Numbered from the stretch's first letter, positions 27,954-37,766 are shown. The stretch is DNA of 64,000 bases from Alicyclobacillus herbarius DSM 13609 (GCF_000430585.1 NZ_AUMH01000011.1:62001-126000); one strand, 5' to 3'. Program-made: numbers and translations. The notes: generated from the sequence alone by a model not told the origin.

Positions 27954-29989
27954 CAGAGATTCACCACCCCACCGCTCTCAATTTCCACGGCCGGGTCCAG
28001 TTCGTTGTAAGACAAGACGGTTAAGTCCGGCAAAAAGCGAGCCAGCCAACGCCGAACCGGCAGGCGCAGTTGCGGATGCGTCAGCAAGATCGGCGTCTTC
28101 CCTATCGCCATCAACCGCTGCGATTCCTCATGAAGACGACGGTAAATCTGCTGCGCCAGATTCGGATCGACCGCAATCTGCGAAGCCCCTTCCTGCACGA
28201 CCAAAGACTGCTGCAGACGCTCTTCAATCCCTGGCGCCAAGGTGATGACTGTCAAGGGTTGTCCTGGCGCGCGGAACTGGTGACAAATCTGGCGTGATAA
28301 CGCCTGACGCACCCGCTCCGTAAGGAAGTCTGGGTCCTTCGAGACCAGAGCGGCATCGGCTAGCGTCTCTAAGATCGTCACGAGGTCGCGAATAGACACC
28401 TTTTCTTGCAACAGGTTCACCAGCACCCTGTGAACCTGTCCCAGGGTTAAGACCCCGGGCACCAGCTCGTCGACCAAGGCGGGGGCGCTCTCGCGAACGT
28501 GATCGAGCAGCGCCTTCGCTTCCTGTCTGCCCAAAAGCTCATGGGCGTGGCGACGCAGCACCTCGGTCAAATGGGTGGCGATGACGGTCGGCAAGTCGAC
28601 CACCGTGTAGCCAGCCGCCTCGGCACGAGGCTTCATGTCCTTGTTCACCCACAAGGCTGGCATCCCGAATGCCGGCTCGGTCGTCGCGATACCGTGAACA
28701 TTCGGGTCCTCTGGGCCTGGGCTCATGGCCAACCAGTGTCCCATTTGCAATTCGGAACCGGCAACCTCCAGCCCCCGAATCTTGATGACATACTGAGACG
28801 GTTTTAACTGAACGTTGTCACGCAGGCGTACGGTCGGAATGACAAATCCCAACTCCAACGCCAATTGGCGGCGAATGGCAGTGACACGTTCCAAGAGGTC
28901 ACCGCCCTGTTTGGCATCCACCAAGGGAATTAAACCGTAGCCAAATTCAAACTCGATGGGTTCCACCGTCAACAAAGATAGCACGTTCTCCGGCTTCTTG
29001 GTCTGCTCATGTTGACTGCGCACAGCCTGTTCGGCTCGTTTAGCCTGCGCCCGTGTCTGTTCCTGCTGCCGCCGCCAGCCCAGAAATCCGGCTAAGAGCC
29101 CGACCGGCAACGCACGGAGGATGCCAATCGGCGTGATCAACCCGAGCAGCAGGATGGCCCCGCCCGCCATGTACAGCGTCCGCGGTGTAGAGAAGACCTG
29201 TCCAATCACGTCGGCGCCCAGATTGGCTTCCGAAGCGGCGCGTGTCACCATCAATCCGGTCGCTGTCGAGAGCAATAAGGCAGGAATCTGACTGACCAAT
29301 CCGTCACCGACCGACAGCAGGGTATAGGTCTGGGCAGCCTGCTGCCAATTCATGTGGTTCATCGCCATACCGATGATAAAACCGCCGACGACATTGACCG
29401 CGACAATCAGTAGAGAAGCAATGGCATCCCCTTTGACGAATTTGGATGCGCCATCCATCGCTCCGTAAAAATCCGCCTCGCGCTCGATGGCCTGACGGCG
29501 CTGCCGCGCCTGCTCCTCCGTGATGAGCCCTGCGTTTAAATCGGCGTCAATGGCAATTTGTTTGCCAGGCATGGCATCCAGGGTAAAGCGGGCCGCGACC
29601 TCAGCCACCCGCTCCGCCCCTCGCGTAATCACGATGAATTGGATGATGGCTAAGATCAGGAAAATGATAAAGCCAACGACCAAGTTGCCACGGACGACAA
29701 AATTGCCAAAGGTATGAATCACTTCACCCGCGTCGCCCTGAGTCAGAATCAGTCGCGTGGAGGACACATTCAGCGCCAATCGGTACAGCGTCGTCACCAA
29801 CAAGAGCGACGGAAACACCGAGAAATCCAGTGGCTCACGGGTATTCATCGCCACCAACAATACCGTGATGGAGACGAACAAATTGATGATGAGCAGCAGG
29901 TCAAGCAAGGTCTTGTTGATGGGCAGAACCATCATCGCCACAATGCCGATAATAGCGGCCATCACAAAAACATCCGACCGTTTTTTCAC
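27953..29989 (-). CDS. flhA: Flagellar export gate protein FlhA
   Basis: Main component of the flagellar type III export gate. 678 residues: eight membrane segments in the first half, the FHIPEP-region cytoplasmic loop (ERVAEVAARFTLDAMPGKQIAIDADL), and a C-terminal cytoplasmic chaperone-docking domain. GTG start at 29989 overlaps the end of flhB by 4 nt; ends 1 nt into flhF start. Confidence 0.97.
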   Translation of the reverse strand: MKKRSDVFVMAAIIGIVAMMVLPINKTLLDLLLIINLFVSITVLLVAMNTREPLDFSVFPSLLLVTTLYRLALNVSSTRLILTQGDAGEVIHTFGNFVVRGNLVVGFIIFLILAIIQFIVITRGAERVAEVAARFTLDAMPGKQIAIDADLNAGLITEEQARQRRQAIEREADFYGAMDGASKFVKGDAIASLLIVAVNVVGGFIIGMAMNHMNWQQAAQTYTLLSVGDGLVSQIPALLLSTATGLMVTRAASEANLGADVIGQVFSTPRTLYMAGGAILLLGLITPIGILRALPVGLLAGFLGWRRQQEQTRAQAKRAEQAVRSQHEQTKKPENVLSLLTVEPIEFEFGYGLIPLVDAKQGGDLLERVTAIRRQLALELGFVIPTVRLRDNVQLKPSQYVIKIRGLEVAGSELQMGHWLAMSPGPEDPNVHGIATTEPAFGMPALWVNKDMKPRAEAAGYTVVDLPTVIATHLTEVLRRHAHELLGRQEAKALLDHVRESAPALVDELVPGVLTLGQVHRVLVNLLQEKVSIRDLVTILETLADAALVSKDPDFLTERVRQALSRQICHQFRAPGQPLTVITLAPGIEERLQQSLVVQEGASQIAVDPNLAQQIYRRLHEESQRLMAIGKTPILLTHPQLRLPVRRWLARFLPDLTVLSYNELDPAVEIESGGVVNL

Positions 29990-31077
29990 GACCTGACCGC
30001 CATCCTTTCATCGCGCATCCGATACACTTGGGCCAACACCTTGGCCACCGCTTGATACAGCTCCTCGGGAATGACCTCACCCACGTCAACCGTGCGATAC
30101 AACGCCTGTGCCAACGGTTTTTGTTCTATCACCGGCACTCCGTTGTCTCGTGCCAATTGGCGGATCCGCCACGCAAGTGCATCCGCACCCTTGGCCGTCA
30201 CACATGGGGCCTGCATCGTCGCCGCGTCATAGCGGAGCGCCACGGCGAAATGGGTCGGGTTGGTGATAACGACATCTGCCTTCGGGACCTCCTGCATCAT
30301 CCGCTGCATCGCCAATGCCCGTCCTCGCTTGCGAATGGTCGATTTGATGAGCGGATCGCCCTCTTCGTGCTTCATTTCCTCTCTAATCTCCTGCAGCGAC
30401 ATGCGAATACTGCGTTCAAAATCAAACCGCTGATAAAAATAGTCGAGCGCACCGATGACCAGCATCAAGCCTCCGGTGAGGATGGCCACTCGAAACACCA
30501 TCTGGCCGACTACACCAGGCAAAGCCACCGGATTGATGTTGCTCAGACTCGGGATCCCGGCGATGGTCCCGCGCAGACCGACGTAAGCGGCCAAGGCAAC
30601 TACAGCCAGTTTGAGTAGAGATTTGACGCCGTCCACGACGGCCCGCATACTGAACAATCGCTTCAAGCCCGCGGCTGGATTGACGCGTTTCAGGTCTGGA
30701 AGGAGACGCTTGGGCCAAAATCCAGGTCCTACCTGAGCGAACGCGGCGGCACCGCCCACGGCGAACACCACTCCCAGCCACGGGGCGAGCATCCGGATGA
30801 ACTCCCAAAGCGCCTGCCGACACAACGAAGCGGTATCGGCATCGGCCCAACTCACATCGGCCGCGTGTTGAAAATCGTTCTGCATCAGGGTCAGCCACTG
30901 ATTCCATAAGTTTGGGCCGAATACGCGTAGCGCCGCCAGAGAGGCAATGAGGACCAGGGCCGAAGCGAACTCGGGGCTGCGCACGACGCGCCCTTCGCGG
31001 CGCAGTTTACGCCTTCTTGTAGGCGTCGCCCGCTCGGTTTTTTCGCCGGCAAATCGCTGCAAATTGAGGTCCAGCAC
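29986..31077 (-). CDS. flhB: Flagellar export switch protein FlhB
   Basis: Controls the switch from rod/hook to filament export. 363 residues: basic N-terminus GEKTERATPTRRRKLRREG, four membrane segments, and the autocleaved C-terminal domain with VVITNPTHFAVAL (NPTH site about residue 270). GTG start 31077 after GGGAGGGTAGG. A stand-alone copy of the C-terminal domain is encoded at 59912-60184. Confidence 0.97.
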   Translation of the reverse strand: MLDLNLQRFAGEKTERATPTRRRKLRREGRVVRSPEFASALVLIASLAALRVFGPNLWNQWLTLMQNDFQHAADVSWADADTASLCRQALWEFIRMLAPWLGVVFAVGGAAAFAQVGPGFWPKRLLPDLKRVNPAAGLKRLFSMRAVVDGVKSLLKLAVVALAAYVGLRGTIAGIPSLSNINPVALPGVVGQMVFRVAILTGGLMLVIGALDYFYQRFDFERSIRMSLQEIREEMKHEEGDPLIKSTIRKRGRALAMQRMMQEVPKADVVITNPTHFAVALRYDAATMQAPCVTAKGADALAWRIRQLARDNGVPVIEQKPLAQALYRTVDVGEVIPEELYQAVAKVLAQVYRMRDERMAVRS

Positions 31078-31081
31078 GACC

Positions 31082-31864
31082 CTACCCTCCCAACCACTGA
31101 AGCGTGCCGTTCAACTCCGAAAACAGGGCTTGAAACACGCGGCCAAACAGGTAGACCATGGCGGGCATCACCGCCGCGAGCACGGCTAAGCCGACCAACA
31201 GCTTGACGGGCAGCTCGACCACGAACACGTTCATCTGGGGTACAGCCCGCGTCAACAAAGCGAACGTGATGTCGGTCAGCAACAGAGCCACAAGCAAGGG
31301 AGCCGCTAGCTGCAGCGCCAGCGCCATCGTCATCGACAGCACTTGCACAAGGAAGGTCCAAGCAGAATGAGGCGGAGAGAACGCGCCCAACCTCACATAG
31401 TGATAGCTTTGCATAATGCAGAGAGTGAGCCCGTCCAGCCCGTCCACCGCCACAAAGTAAAGACTGAACAGGACTTGCAAAAACATGGCACTGATGCCCG
31501 TCTGACTCCCGCCGGCGAGGGTCTGGTCAAATAAGGTGGCCATGCTGAAGCCAACCTGGACATCAAACAGCTGGCCAGCCATGGTGATGGCCGAGAAAAT
31601 CAAACTGGCGAGAAAGCCGAGCAGCGTCCCGGTCAGGGTCTCCGCGAGAGCTTGCACGACGTAGCTACCTGGATTAGCCACCGGATTTGCCGAACTCGCC
31701 CCAGCCTCGGGCGCAACCCACAGCGCGACCAGCCCGACCAAGCCGACCTTCCCCAACAGCGGCCAGGCCCGCACCGACATCAACGGCGATGCCGCGACGA
31801 ACGCGGCCACGCGCAGCATCACCAAGAATACGGATGGATAATGCGAGATGGCATAAGTCAACAT
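31082..31864 (-). CDS. fliR: Flagellar export protein FliR
   Basis: Part of the FliPQR core export channel. 260 residues with six hydrophobic segments, VGFSMATLFDQTLAGGSQ-type central loop and a C-terminal LLLTDITFALLTRAVPQMNVF motif typical of FliR. ATG 31864, directly after fliQ. Confidence 0.95.
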   Translation of the reverse strand: MLTYAISHYPSVFLVMLRVAAFVAASPLMSVRAWPLLGKVGLVGLVALWVAPEAGASSANPVANPGSYVVQALAETLTGTLLGFLASLIFSAITMAGQLFDVQVGFSMATLFDQTLAGGSQTGISAMFLQVLFSLYFVAVDGLDGLTLCIMQSYHYVRLGAFSPPHSAWTFLVQVLSMTMALALQLAAPLLVALLLTDITFALLTRAVPQMNVFVVELPVKLLVGLAVLAAVMPAMVYLFGRVFQALFSELNGTLQWLGG

Positions 31865-31865
31865 C

Positions 31866-32135
31866 TTAACTCACAAACGACATCAGATTTCCGAGAATCG
31901 AACGGGTAAACTCAATCACGCTCGTCAACATGAACGGTCCAAACAGAGCCAAGGCCACAATGACCGCCAGGATTTTCGGTATGAATGCCAACGTCTGTTC
32001 CTGAATTTGCGTGGTCGCCTGAAAGAGGCTGACAATCAATCCGATGCCTAAGCCAAACAACAGAATCGGAGCGGTCAACTTGATCACCAGCCAGATGACC
32101 TGCTGGCCCAAGCCCAAAATAAAATTGGCGTCCAT
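31866..32135 (-). CDS. fliQ: Flagellar export protein FliQ
   Basis: 89-residue, two-helix membrane protein of the export channel: LVIKLTAPILLFGLGIGLIV and ALALFGPFMLTSVIEF with the conserved ATTQIQEQTLAFIPK between. Start at the ATG of MDANFILGLGQQ (32135); longer upstream readings are not conserved. Confidence 0.95.
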   Translation of the reverse strand: MDANFILGLGQQVIWLVIKLTAPILLFGLGIGLIVSLFQATTQIQEQTLAFIPKILAVIVALALFGPFMLTSVIEFTRSILGNLMSFVS

Positions 32136-32178
32136 CGCGCACCCCCCTGGGTGGATCACAGCTACAAACCAAGGTCCA

Positions 32179-32958
32179 CTATGAGTATCCGTGCAGCAGC
32201 GAACCGACGATGAGGTCCCAGCCATCCACCATCACGAACAAAAGCACCTTGAACGGCAGAGAAATCATCACCGGCGGCAGCATCATCATCCCCATCGACA
32301 TCAATGTGGTTGCAACCACCAAATCAATCACAAGAAACGGGAGATAAATCATAAAGCCCATTTCAAACGCGGTCTTTAACTCGCTGATGGTATACGCCGG
32401 AACCAAGGCCGACAATGGAATCTTCGCAACTGACTTGGGCTTGTCCATGTGCCGGTATTGCAAAAACAGCTCTAAGTCGGCGTTTCGGGTGTGCTTCGCC
32501 ATAAACTCTTTGAACGGCAGTTCGGCACGGGAAATCGCCGTCGACTGAGAAATTTGACCATGCAGATACGGCTGCAGCGCGTGCTGATTCACGGCCGAAA
32601 ACGTCGGCTCCATCACGAATAGAGTGATGAACAGCGCTAGCCCAACGAGCACCTGATTGGGCGGCGTCTGTTGGAGCGCCAGCGCATTACGCGTAAACGA
32701 CAAAACCACGATGATGCGGGTGAAACACGTCATAAGAATCAAGATGGCCGGTGCCAGTGACAACACAGTCAGCAAAACAACAATCTGCAGCGTCGCCTCG
32801 ACCGACCCGGGCGAACCCCCGGCACCAATGGAGAGGTGAATCCCCGGCAAGGGGGCTGCCGTCGCCGCTTGCGCTGGAGTCGCCCAGCTTATCCCGCCCA
32901 GCATCGCGGCTGCCCACGCAGCGAAGCCAAGACCCAGGAGGCGACCTTTTCGGCTCAT
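32179..32958 (-). CDS. fliP: Flagellar export protein FliP
   Basis: Core export channel subunit. 259 residues: a signal peptide (GLGFAAWAAAMLGGISWATPAQA), then LTVLSLAPAILILMTCFTRI, the TPPNQVLVGLALFLT-type segment and AYTISELKTAFEMGF plus a final LPPVMISLPFKVLLFV. Start ATG 32958, 7 nt after GGAGG, overlapping fliO by 4 nt. Confidence 0.96.
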   Translation of the reverse strand: MSRKGRLLGLGFAAWAAAMLGGISWATPAQAATAAPLPGIHLSIGAGGSPGSVEATLQIVVLLTVLSLAPAILILMTCFTRIIVVLSFTRNALALQQTPPNQVLVGLALFITLFVMEPTFSAVNQHALQPYLHGQISQSTAISRAELPFKEFMAKHTRNADLELFLQYRHMDKPKSVAKIPLSALVPAYTISELKTAFEMGFMIYLPFLVIDLVVATTLMSMGMMMLPPVMISLPFKVLLFVMVDGWDLIVGSLLHGYS

Positions 32959-33572
32959 GTCCCATCCTCCTCGTCCGTCCGGGCTCGCGCTTCCGACAAA
33001 ACCTCCGAGAATGCACTCGGTTTGCTCGCCTCTGCCAGTGTTCCCATAGTCGCCGCATCGCTGTGGCCGCCGTCCTTCTCCTGCCAAACCCGATCCCACG
33101 GCCTCTGCGACCGTATCCTCTGCATCGCCTCGGCCAAGCGTGCGCTTGTCGACCCCACTAACGCAGTCGACTGCAGCTGGGGACGGGTGCCCGTGTGGTC
33201 TGGCTCCCACGCGGGATAGTCTTCGGTCACATCGGCCAACAGGCTAACCTGTTCCCCGACCCCAATCAAATACCGCTTGCTCTCGACTTGAATGACCTGC
33301 ACAAACCTTCCAGGAGCAATCTGGCGGGCGGCCAAGACCTCAATGGCACCCTTGGCCGGCACCCCGCCTTTCTGCCCCAGCCAACGCAGGCTCAACATCA
33401 CGAGCGCGAGAATAACACCCAAGGCCAAAAACATACGGATCCACATCAGCCACGGGTTTGCGGCCAGGCTAGCCGATTCGGACTTTGCCCAGACCACGTG
33501 GCCGCACCCAGTCCCAAGCCATGCGAAGGCACAAGCCCAAAGGACGCGCCGGGCGACTAGCTTCTGGTCCAC
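32955..33572 (-). CDS. fliO: FliO-type export assembly protein (FliZ of Bacillus)
   Basis: Helps assemble the FliP ring. 205 residues: N-terminal signal-like hydrophobic stretch, a short external part, one membrane helix (FLALGVILALVMLSLRWLG), then a small beta-rich cytoplasmic domain (IEVLAARQIAPGRFVQVIQV) and a long unconserved charged tail. GTG start at 33572. The domain order is that of FliO/FliZ in Gram-positives. Confidence 0.88.
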   Translation of the reverse strand: MDQKLVARRVLWACAFAWLGTGCGHVVWAKSESASLAANPWLMWIRMFLALGVILALVMLSLRWLGQKGGVPAKGAIEVLAARQIAPGRFVQVIQVESKRYLIGVGEQVSLLADVTEDYPAWEPDHTGTRPQLQSTALVGSTSARLAEAMQRIRSQRPWDRVWQEKDGGHSDAATMGTLAEASKPSAFSEVLSEARARTDEEDGT

Positions 33573-33588
33573 GGTGTATCCCTCATCC

Positions 33589-33951
33589 TTAGGCCAGCGC
33601 CTTTTTCACGGCCTCAAGCACGCGATCCGCTTGGAACGGCTTGACCACAAAGTCACGCGCCCCCGCCTGAATCGCGTCGATGACCATCGCCTGCTGGCCC
33701 ATGGCCGAACACATGATGACACGCGCGTCCGGATCGAAAGCACGGATTTTCTTCAATGCGCCAATGCCGTCCAGCTCAGGCATAGTGATGTCCAGTGTCA
33801 CCAAATCCGGCCTAAGCTCCTGATACTTTTCCACCGCCTCATGACCATTGGTCGCCTCGCCGACCACCTGGTATCCGTTTTTTGTCAAGATATCCTTGAT
33901 CATCATGCGCATAAATGCGGCGTCGTCTACAACCAGAATCCGTTTCGACAT
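33589..33951 (-). CDS. cheY: Chemotaxis response regulator CheY
   Basis: Single receiver domain, 120 residues, with the acidic pair in ILVVDDAAFMR, the phosphoacceptor Asp in VTLDITMPELDGIG (about residue 54), the Thr/Ser switch position in VIMCSAMGQ, and the Lys in DFVVKPFQ. CheY-P binds the motor switch. Start at ATG 33951 after AGAGGTGG. Confidence 0.96.
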   Translation of the reverse strand: MSKRILVVDDAAFMRMMIKDILTKNGYQVVGEATNGHEAVEKYQELRPDLVTLDITMPELDGIGALKKIRAFDPDARVIMCSAMGQQAMVIDAIQAGARDFVVKPFQADRVLEAVKKALA

Positions 33952-33965
33952 GATGCATCCACCTC

Positions 33966-35183
33966 TCACTGCAGCTTTTTAACCCGATCAGACGGGCTGA
34001 TAATTTCCGTCACCCGAACACCGAAGTTTTCGTCGATCACGACGACTTCGCCGATGGCGACACGCTTGTTATTGACCAGGATGTCCACCGGCTCGCCCGC
34101 CAGTTTATCCAATTCGACAACGGTCCCTTGCGCCCAATTGAGGATTTCACCGACGGTTTTGTTCGTACGCCCGAGTTCCACCGTGACGTGGAGTGGAACG
34201 TCCAAGAGCAAGGACAGATTGTGAATCTCGGTTGCGGACTTAAGCCCAATCGGCTCGGCCGATAGTTCGACAAACTCTGGCCGGAACACGCGTTGTGGTT
34301 CACGAGAGGCTGAGGGGCCGTCCGTCGTCCCGCCGGTCGCACTGTGTGCCACGGCCGCCGCGGCTTCGGACTCGCCGGTTCCGGCTGGGAACGCTGGCGA
34401 GGTCGAGGATGGCTCTGTCCCCGTCGTCCTCTCGACCGGCCCGGACAGCGCGTCCGAATGGACATTCATCTCGCGCTTGGGCGCCTCATCCGGCGCCGGG
34501 GAGCGGATTAGGTTCACCATTGCTTTAGCAAAGGACAACGGGATCCACTGCATGATGGTGGAATCCAGCAAGCTACCCACGCGCATGCGGAAAGAGACGT
34601 TGACAATCTGGCCTTCAAGTCCCAACTTCCACTCGTTCTCGGACAAATCGACAAACTGCACGTCCGGGGGAGAGATGTTGATGGTGCGATGAAAAATCTG
34701 CGACATCGCGGTGGCGGCGCCCCCCATCATCTGGTTCATCGCTTCGGCGACCGCCGACAGGTGCAACTCATTCAATTCGTCCGGGACATTTTCCCCGTTC
34801 CCCCCAAGCATCAGGTCGGCAATGGTCTTGGCGTCCTGCAACTGTACCACCAGCGCGTTGGTACCGGTCAATCCCTCTGTATATTCCACCGAGACCAGGA
34901 CAAACGGCTTCGGGAACTCCGCACGGATGCTATCGGCCTCATAGAGGCTTACCGTCGGCGTCGTGATTTCCACCCTTTGCTGGAGCAGGGTAGAGAGCGA
35001 CGTCGCGGCCGCTCCGAAGCTAATGTTTCCAATCTCTCCAAGAATGTCCATCTCGTCCCCGGAAATCACTGCCGGAGAGGAATCGGACACGCCGCCGGAA
35101 CTGGCGCCATCTCTCGCATCGGAGGACGCCTGTTGAAACAATGCGTCAATCTCCGCCTGCGACAGCCTCTGGTCGTCCGCCAT
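33966..35183 (-). CDS. fliY: Flagellar switch phosphatase FliY
   Basis: Switch protein of Gram-positives that also dephosphorylates CheY-P. 405 residues: N-terminal CheY-P-binding peptide (LSQAEIDALF), CheC-like domain with two active helices (DEMDILGEIGNISFGAAATSL and ELHLSAVAEAMNQMMGG), a low-complexity linker (about 225-300), and a C-terminal FliN (SpoA) domain. Start taken at ATG 35183, 8 nt from GAGGT; the first 38 nt overlap fliM in another frame. Confidence 0.95.
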   Translation of the reverse strand: MADDQRLSQAEIDALFQQASSDARDGASSGGVSDSSPAVISGDEMDILGEIGNISFGAAATSLSTLLQQRVEITTPTVSLYEADSIRAEFPKPFVLVSVEYTEGLTGTNALVVQLQDAKTIADLMLGGNGENVPDELNELHLSAVAEAMNQMMGGAATAMSQIFHRTINISPPDVQFVDLSENEWKLGLEGQIVNVSFRMRVGSLLDSTIMQWIPLSFAKAMVNLIRSPAPDEAPKREMNVHSDALSGPVERTTGTEPSSTSPAFPAGTGESEAAAAVAHSATGGTTDGPSASREPQRVFRPEFVELSAEPIGLKSATEIHNLSLLLDVPLHVTVELGRTNKTVGEILNWAQGTVVELDKLAGEPVDILVNNKRVAIGEVVVIDENFGVRVTEIISPSDRVKKLQ

Positions 35184-36168
35184 CTTCATGCACCTCTTTC
35201 CACAAGCTCAAAACCTGCACTGCCATCTTTTCCCGGGAACGGCCCAACCGGCCGACGAACAGGGGCACCCCGTCGACAAAGACGCGGACCGGCTCATCGA
35301 TCCCGGTGTTCAAGGGGATCATGTCTCCGACGCTCATGTCCAACAGCTCCTGCAGGGTGAGATCGACACTCCCCAACTCAACCGTTACATCCACGTTGAC
35401 TTTTTGTACGTGCCCTGCGAGGCTTGAGTCTGGATTTCTGGGCTCCCGAGCCCTGCCCGCGTCGAACAGGTACTGGGTGGTCAATTTCGGCACAAGCGGT
35501 TCAATCGTCACATACGGAATACAAATATTCAGCAAACCGCTGACCCCGCCGATGCGTGCGCTGAGCGTGACCACCAAGACGGTCTCATTGGGCGTCGCTA
35601 GTTGCAGGAACTGCGGATTACTTTCAAAGTTCACCAGGCGCGGTGACAATTCTGCCACACTGCGCCAAGCCTCCGCGAAAAAGCTCGCCATTCCCGACAA
35701 TCCGCGTTCTAAAAGTCCTTCCTCGATTTCGGTCAACGCGCGTTCCCGATAAGGCCCCTTGGGAATGCCGCCTAACATCCGGTCAAGAATGGCAAAGACA
35801 ATCTGCGGATTCATTTCCACAACCACTTTGCCCTTCAGAGGAGGGAATTCCATGACCTGGATTACCGTCAGAGCCGGAATCGACCGGATGAACTCTTCGT
35901 ATGGCACCTGATCGACCGACTCCACCTGCACATGGACAATGCTCCGCAGCTGGGCGGCCAAGTGCGTGGTCAAAAGGCGGGCAAAGTGTTCATGGACGCG
36001 CGCAATGATGCGGATATGGTCTTTGGAAAAACGCATCGCACGGCGAAAGTCGTAAACCCGAACGGATGGCTCCGCAGAAGCTTCACGAAGCTCCTCCGCC
36101 TTGACTTCACCACTAGTCAACGCGGATAACAGCGCGTCAATCTCACTTTGGGATAAAACCTCGGACAC
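35146..36168 (-). CDS. fliM: Flagellar motor switch protein FliM
   Basis: Receives CheY-P and sets rotation direction. 340 residues: the N-terminal peptide LSQSEIDALLSAL (CheY-P binding), the middle CheC-like domain without phosphatase residues, and the C-terminal SpoA domain (VTVELGSVDLTLQELLDMSVGD). GTG start at 36168, 6 nt after AAGGGGGG. Confidence 0.96.
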   Translation of the reverse strand: MSEVLSQSEIDALLSALTSGEVKAEELREASAEPSVRVYDFRRAMRFSKDHIRIIARVHEHFARLLTTHLAAQLRSIVHVQVESVDQVPYEEFIRSIPALTVIQVMEFPPLKGKVVVEMNPQIVFAILDRMLGGIPKGPYRERALTEIEEGLLERGLSGMASFFAEAWRSVAELSPRLVNFESNPQFLQLATPNETVLVVTLSARIGGVSGLLNICIPYVTIEPLVPKLTTQYLFDAGRAREPRNPDSSLAGHVQKVNVDVTVELGSVDLTLQELLDMSVGDMIPLNTGIDEPVRVFVDGVPLFVGRLGRSREKMAVQVLSLWKEVHEDGGRPEAVAGGD

Positions 36169-36183
36169 AACGCGCCCCCCTTT

Positions 36184-36618
36184 TCACTGCGTCACCAGGC
36201 TCACAATGAGTACCTTATCCACTCTGCCCTGGGGCAGAACCTGATTCACCCTGTCGAGGATCGTCCGCTTCAGCCGATTGACGCCGCCCACCGTGGATAA
36301 ATCAGCAGCCGTGAATTGACGCATGGTCTCATTCAGCACGTCCAAGATGGCTGGCTGCAAGTCGGATAATTCCTTTTTTGTTTCGCCATCCATAGGCAGC
36401 AAGGCGATGGTAAATTGAACGATCCCGTCCCCTTTCAAGTTGGTCGTAGTTTGCGGCAACTGAACCAGTAGTGCGTTCTGCTGAGCCGGCGACAACGACT
36501 TGTTGACCGGCTTTGCTGTGGCCGTCGGCCGCTTGTATTTATACCAGCCGACCGCCACGGCAAGGCATACGGCAAATCCCAGTATGACCGCAGACATGAT
36601 GAGCAACATTCTCTTCAT
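36184..36618 (-). CDS. fliL: Flagellar basal body-associated protein FliL
   Basis: Membrane protein around the stator. 144 residues: one N-terminal helix (MLLIMSAVILGFAVCLAVAVG) and a C-terminal periplasmic-side FliL domain with PAILDVLNETMRQFTAADL and the ending VDKVLIVSLVTQ. ATG 36618 overlaps the flbD stop by 4 nt. Confidence 0.93.
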   Translation of the reverse strand: MKRMLLIMSAVILGFAVCLAVAVGWYKYKRPTATAKPVNKSLSPAQQNALLVQLPQTTTNLKGDGIVQFTIALLPMDGETKKELSDLQPAILDVLNETMRQFTAADLSTVGGVNRLKRTILDRVNQVLPQGRVDKVLIVSLVTQ

Positions 36619-36830
36619 GACACCCCGTCCCCCCTCGGCGTCCCACCCATCCATCCAGTTGCGGACCAAAACTCCACAATGGCGGATCGAATCTGTTCGG
36701 GTGATTCACGGACCACGTATTTATGTGAATTCGATAAGGTCACTACCGAGTCGGGTGTCTGTTCAATCGACTCGACGAGCAGCGGGTTCAACCACACGGC
36801 GCTGCCGTTGATGCGCGTAAGCTGGATCAC
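36615..36830 (-). CDS. flbD: FlbD/SwrD family flagellar protein
   Basis: 71 residues with the family opening IQLTRINGSAVWLNPLLVESIEQTPDSVV. In B. subtilis the homologue SwrD raises flagellar motor power. GTG start at 36830 after a GGGGG site. Sits between hook gene flgE and fliL, as in B. subtilis. Confidence 0.93.
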   Translation of the reverse strand: MIQLTRINGSAVWLNPLLVESIEQTPDSVVTLSNSHKYVVRESPEQIRSAIVEFWSATGWMGGTPRGDGVS

Positions 36831-36935
36831 TGTTGTTTCCCCCTGCTATTGGCTGGCCAGAGGTTCAAGCTGCGCGTCCGGCTCCCTTTCCGAACAACTT
36901 CTCAGCGGACTCTGGCCAAGCCCATGTAAACCCCG

Positions 36936-37766
36936 TTAACTATTTTTCAGGTTGACGATGTCGTTCAGAATGGCATTATCGGTCCCGATGACCTTGGAAT
37001 TCGCGTCGAACCCGCGCTGCGCGATAATCATGTTGCTAAACTCCTGGGTTAGGTCTACGTTGGACATTTCCAACGCCCCCGATTGAATCATTCCGGCTCC
37101 AGACGTTTGCGGCTGTACCGCAGTCGCAGGCCCTGAGTTAGGCGAGACCTGATACATGGTGTTACCGACCTTCTCCAATCCGGCCGGATTGTTGAACATG
37201 GCCAGAGCCACTTTGGCAATGGTCGTACGTGTGTTGTTGTTCTTATCAATGGCAGTGACGGTCCCATCCAGTCCCACGCTGACATCGGTATACTGGGTCG
37301 GCGGTATCTGAATGTCGGTCGGGGTGTTGCTGAATGCCCCGTTCGTGTAGGCATATCCCATCAGCTTCGCCCCGCTCGGGAGAACCAGGTTCCCACTGTC
37401 ATCAAGCGAAAAGTTCCCGGCTCGCGTATAGTATTGATTACCGCCGCCCACATCGACGATGAACAGACCGTTCCCCTGGATCGCCAAATCCGTCGGGTTG
37501 TTCGTCGTTTCCGGGGCACCTTGGGTGAACAGCGTGGCAATCGCACCGACTTGCACACCCAACCCCACTTGTTGCGGATTCGTTCCGCCCAGGCCGTTCC
37601 CCGGGGCATTTCCGGAGTTGATGGTTTGACTCAGGATGTCACTAAAATCAGCCCGGCCAGCCTTAAATCCAGGTGTATCCACATTGGCAATGTTGTTGCT
37701 GATGACATCCAGTTGTGTTTGAAACGCGTGCATCCCAGAAATGGCGGAATACATGGAACGAAGCAT
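36936..37766 (-). CDS. flgE: Flagellar hook protein (FlgE/FlgG type)
   Basis: 276 residues with the axial-protein N-terminus MYSAISGMHAFQTQLDVISN followed by NIANVDTPGFKAGRADFSDI, and the C-terminal helix SNVDLTQEFSNMIIAQRGFD. The short central domain resembles FlgG, but the position after flgD and before flbD is that of the Bacillus hook gene. Between it and flgD is an 83-nt gap; AAGGAGTG lies 7 nt before ATG 37766. Confidence 0.93.
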   Translation of the reverse strand: MLRSMYSAISGMHAFQTQLDVISNNIANVDTPGFKAGRADFSDILSQTINSGNAPGNGLGGTNPQQVGLGVQVGAIATLFTQGAPETTNNPTDLAIQGNGLFIVDVGGGNQYYTRAGNFSLDDSGNLVLPSGAKLMGYAYTNGAFSNTPTDIQIPPTQYTDVSVGLDGTVTAIDKNNNTRTTIAKVALAMFNNPAGLEKVGNTMYQVSPNSGPATAVQPQTSGAGMIQSGALEMSNVDLTQEFSNMIIAQRGFDANSKVIGTDNAILNDIVNLKNS

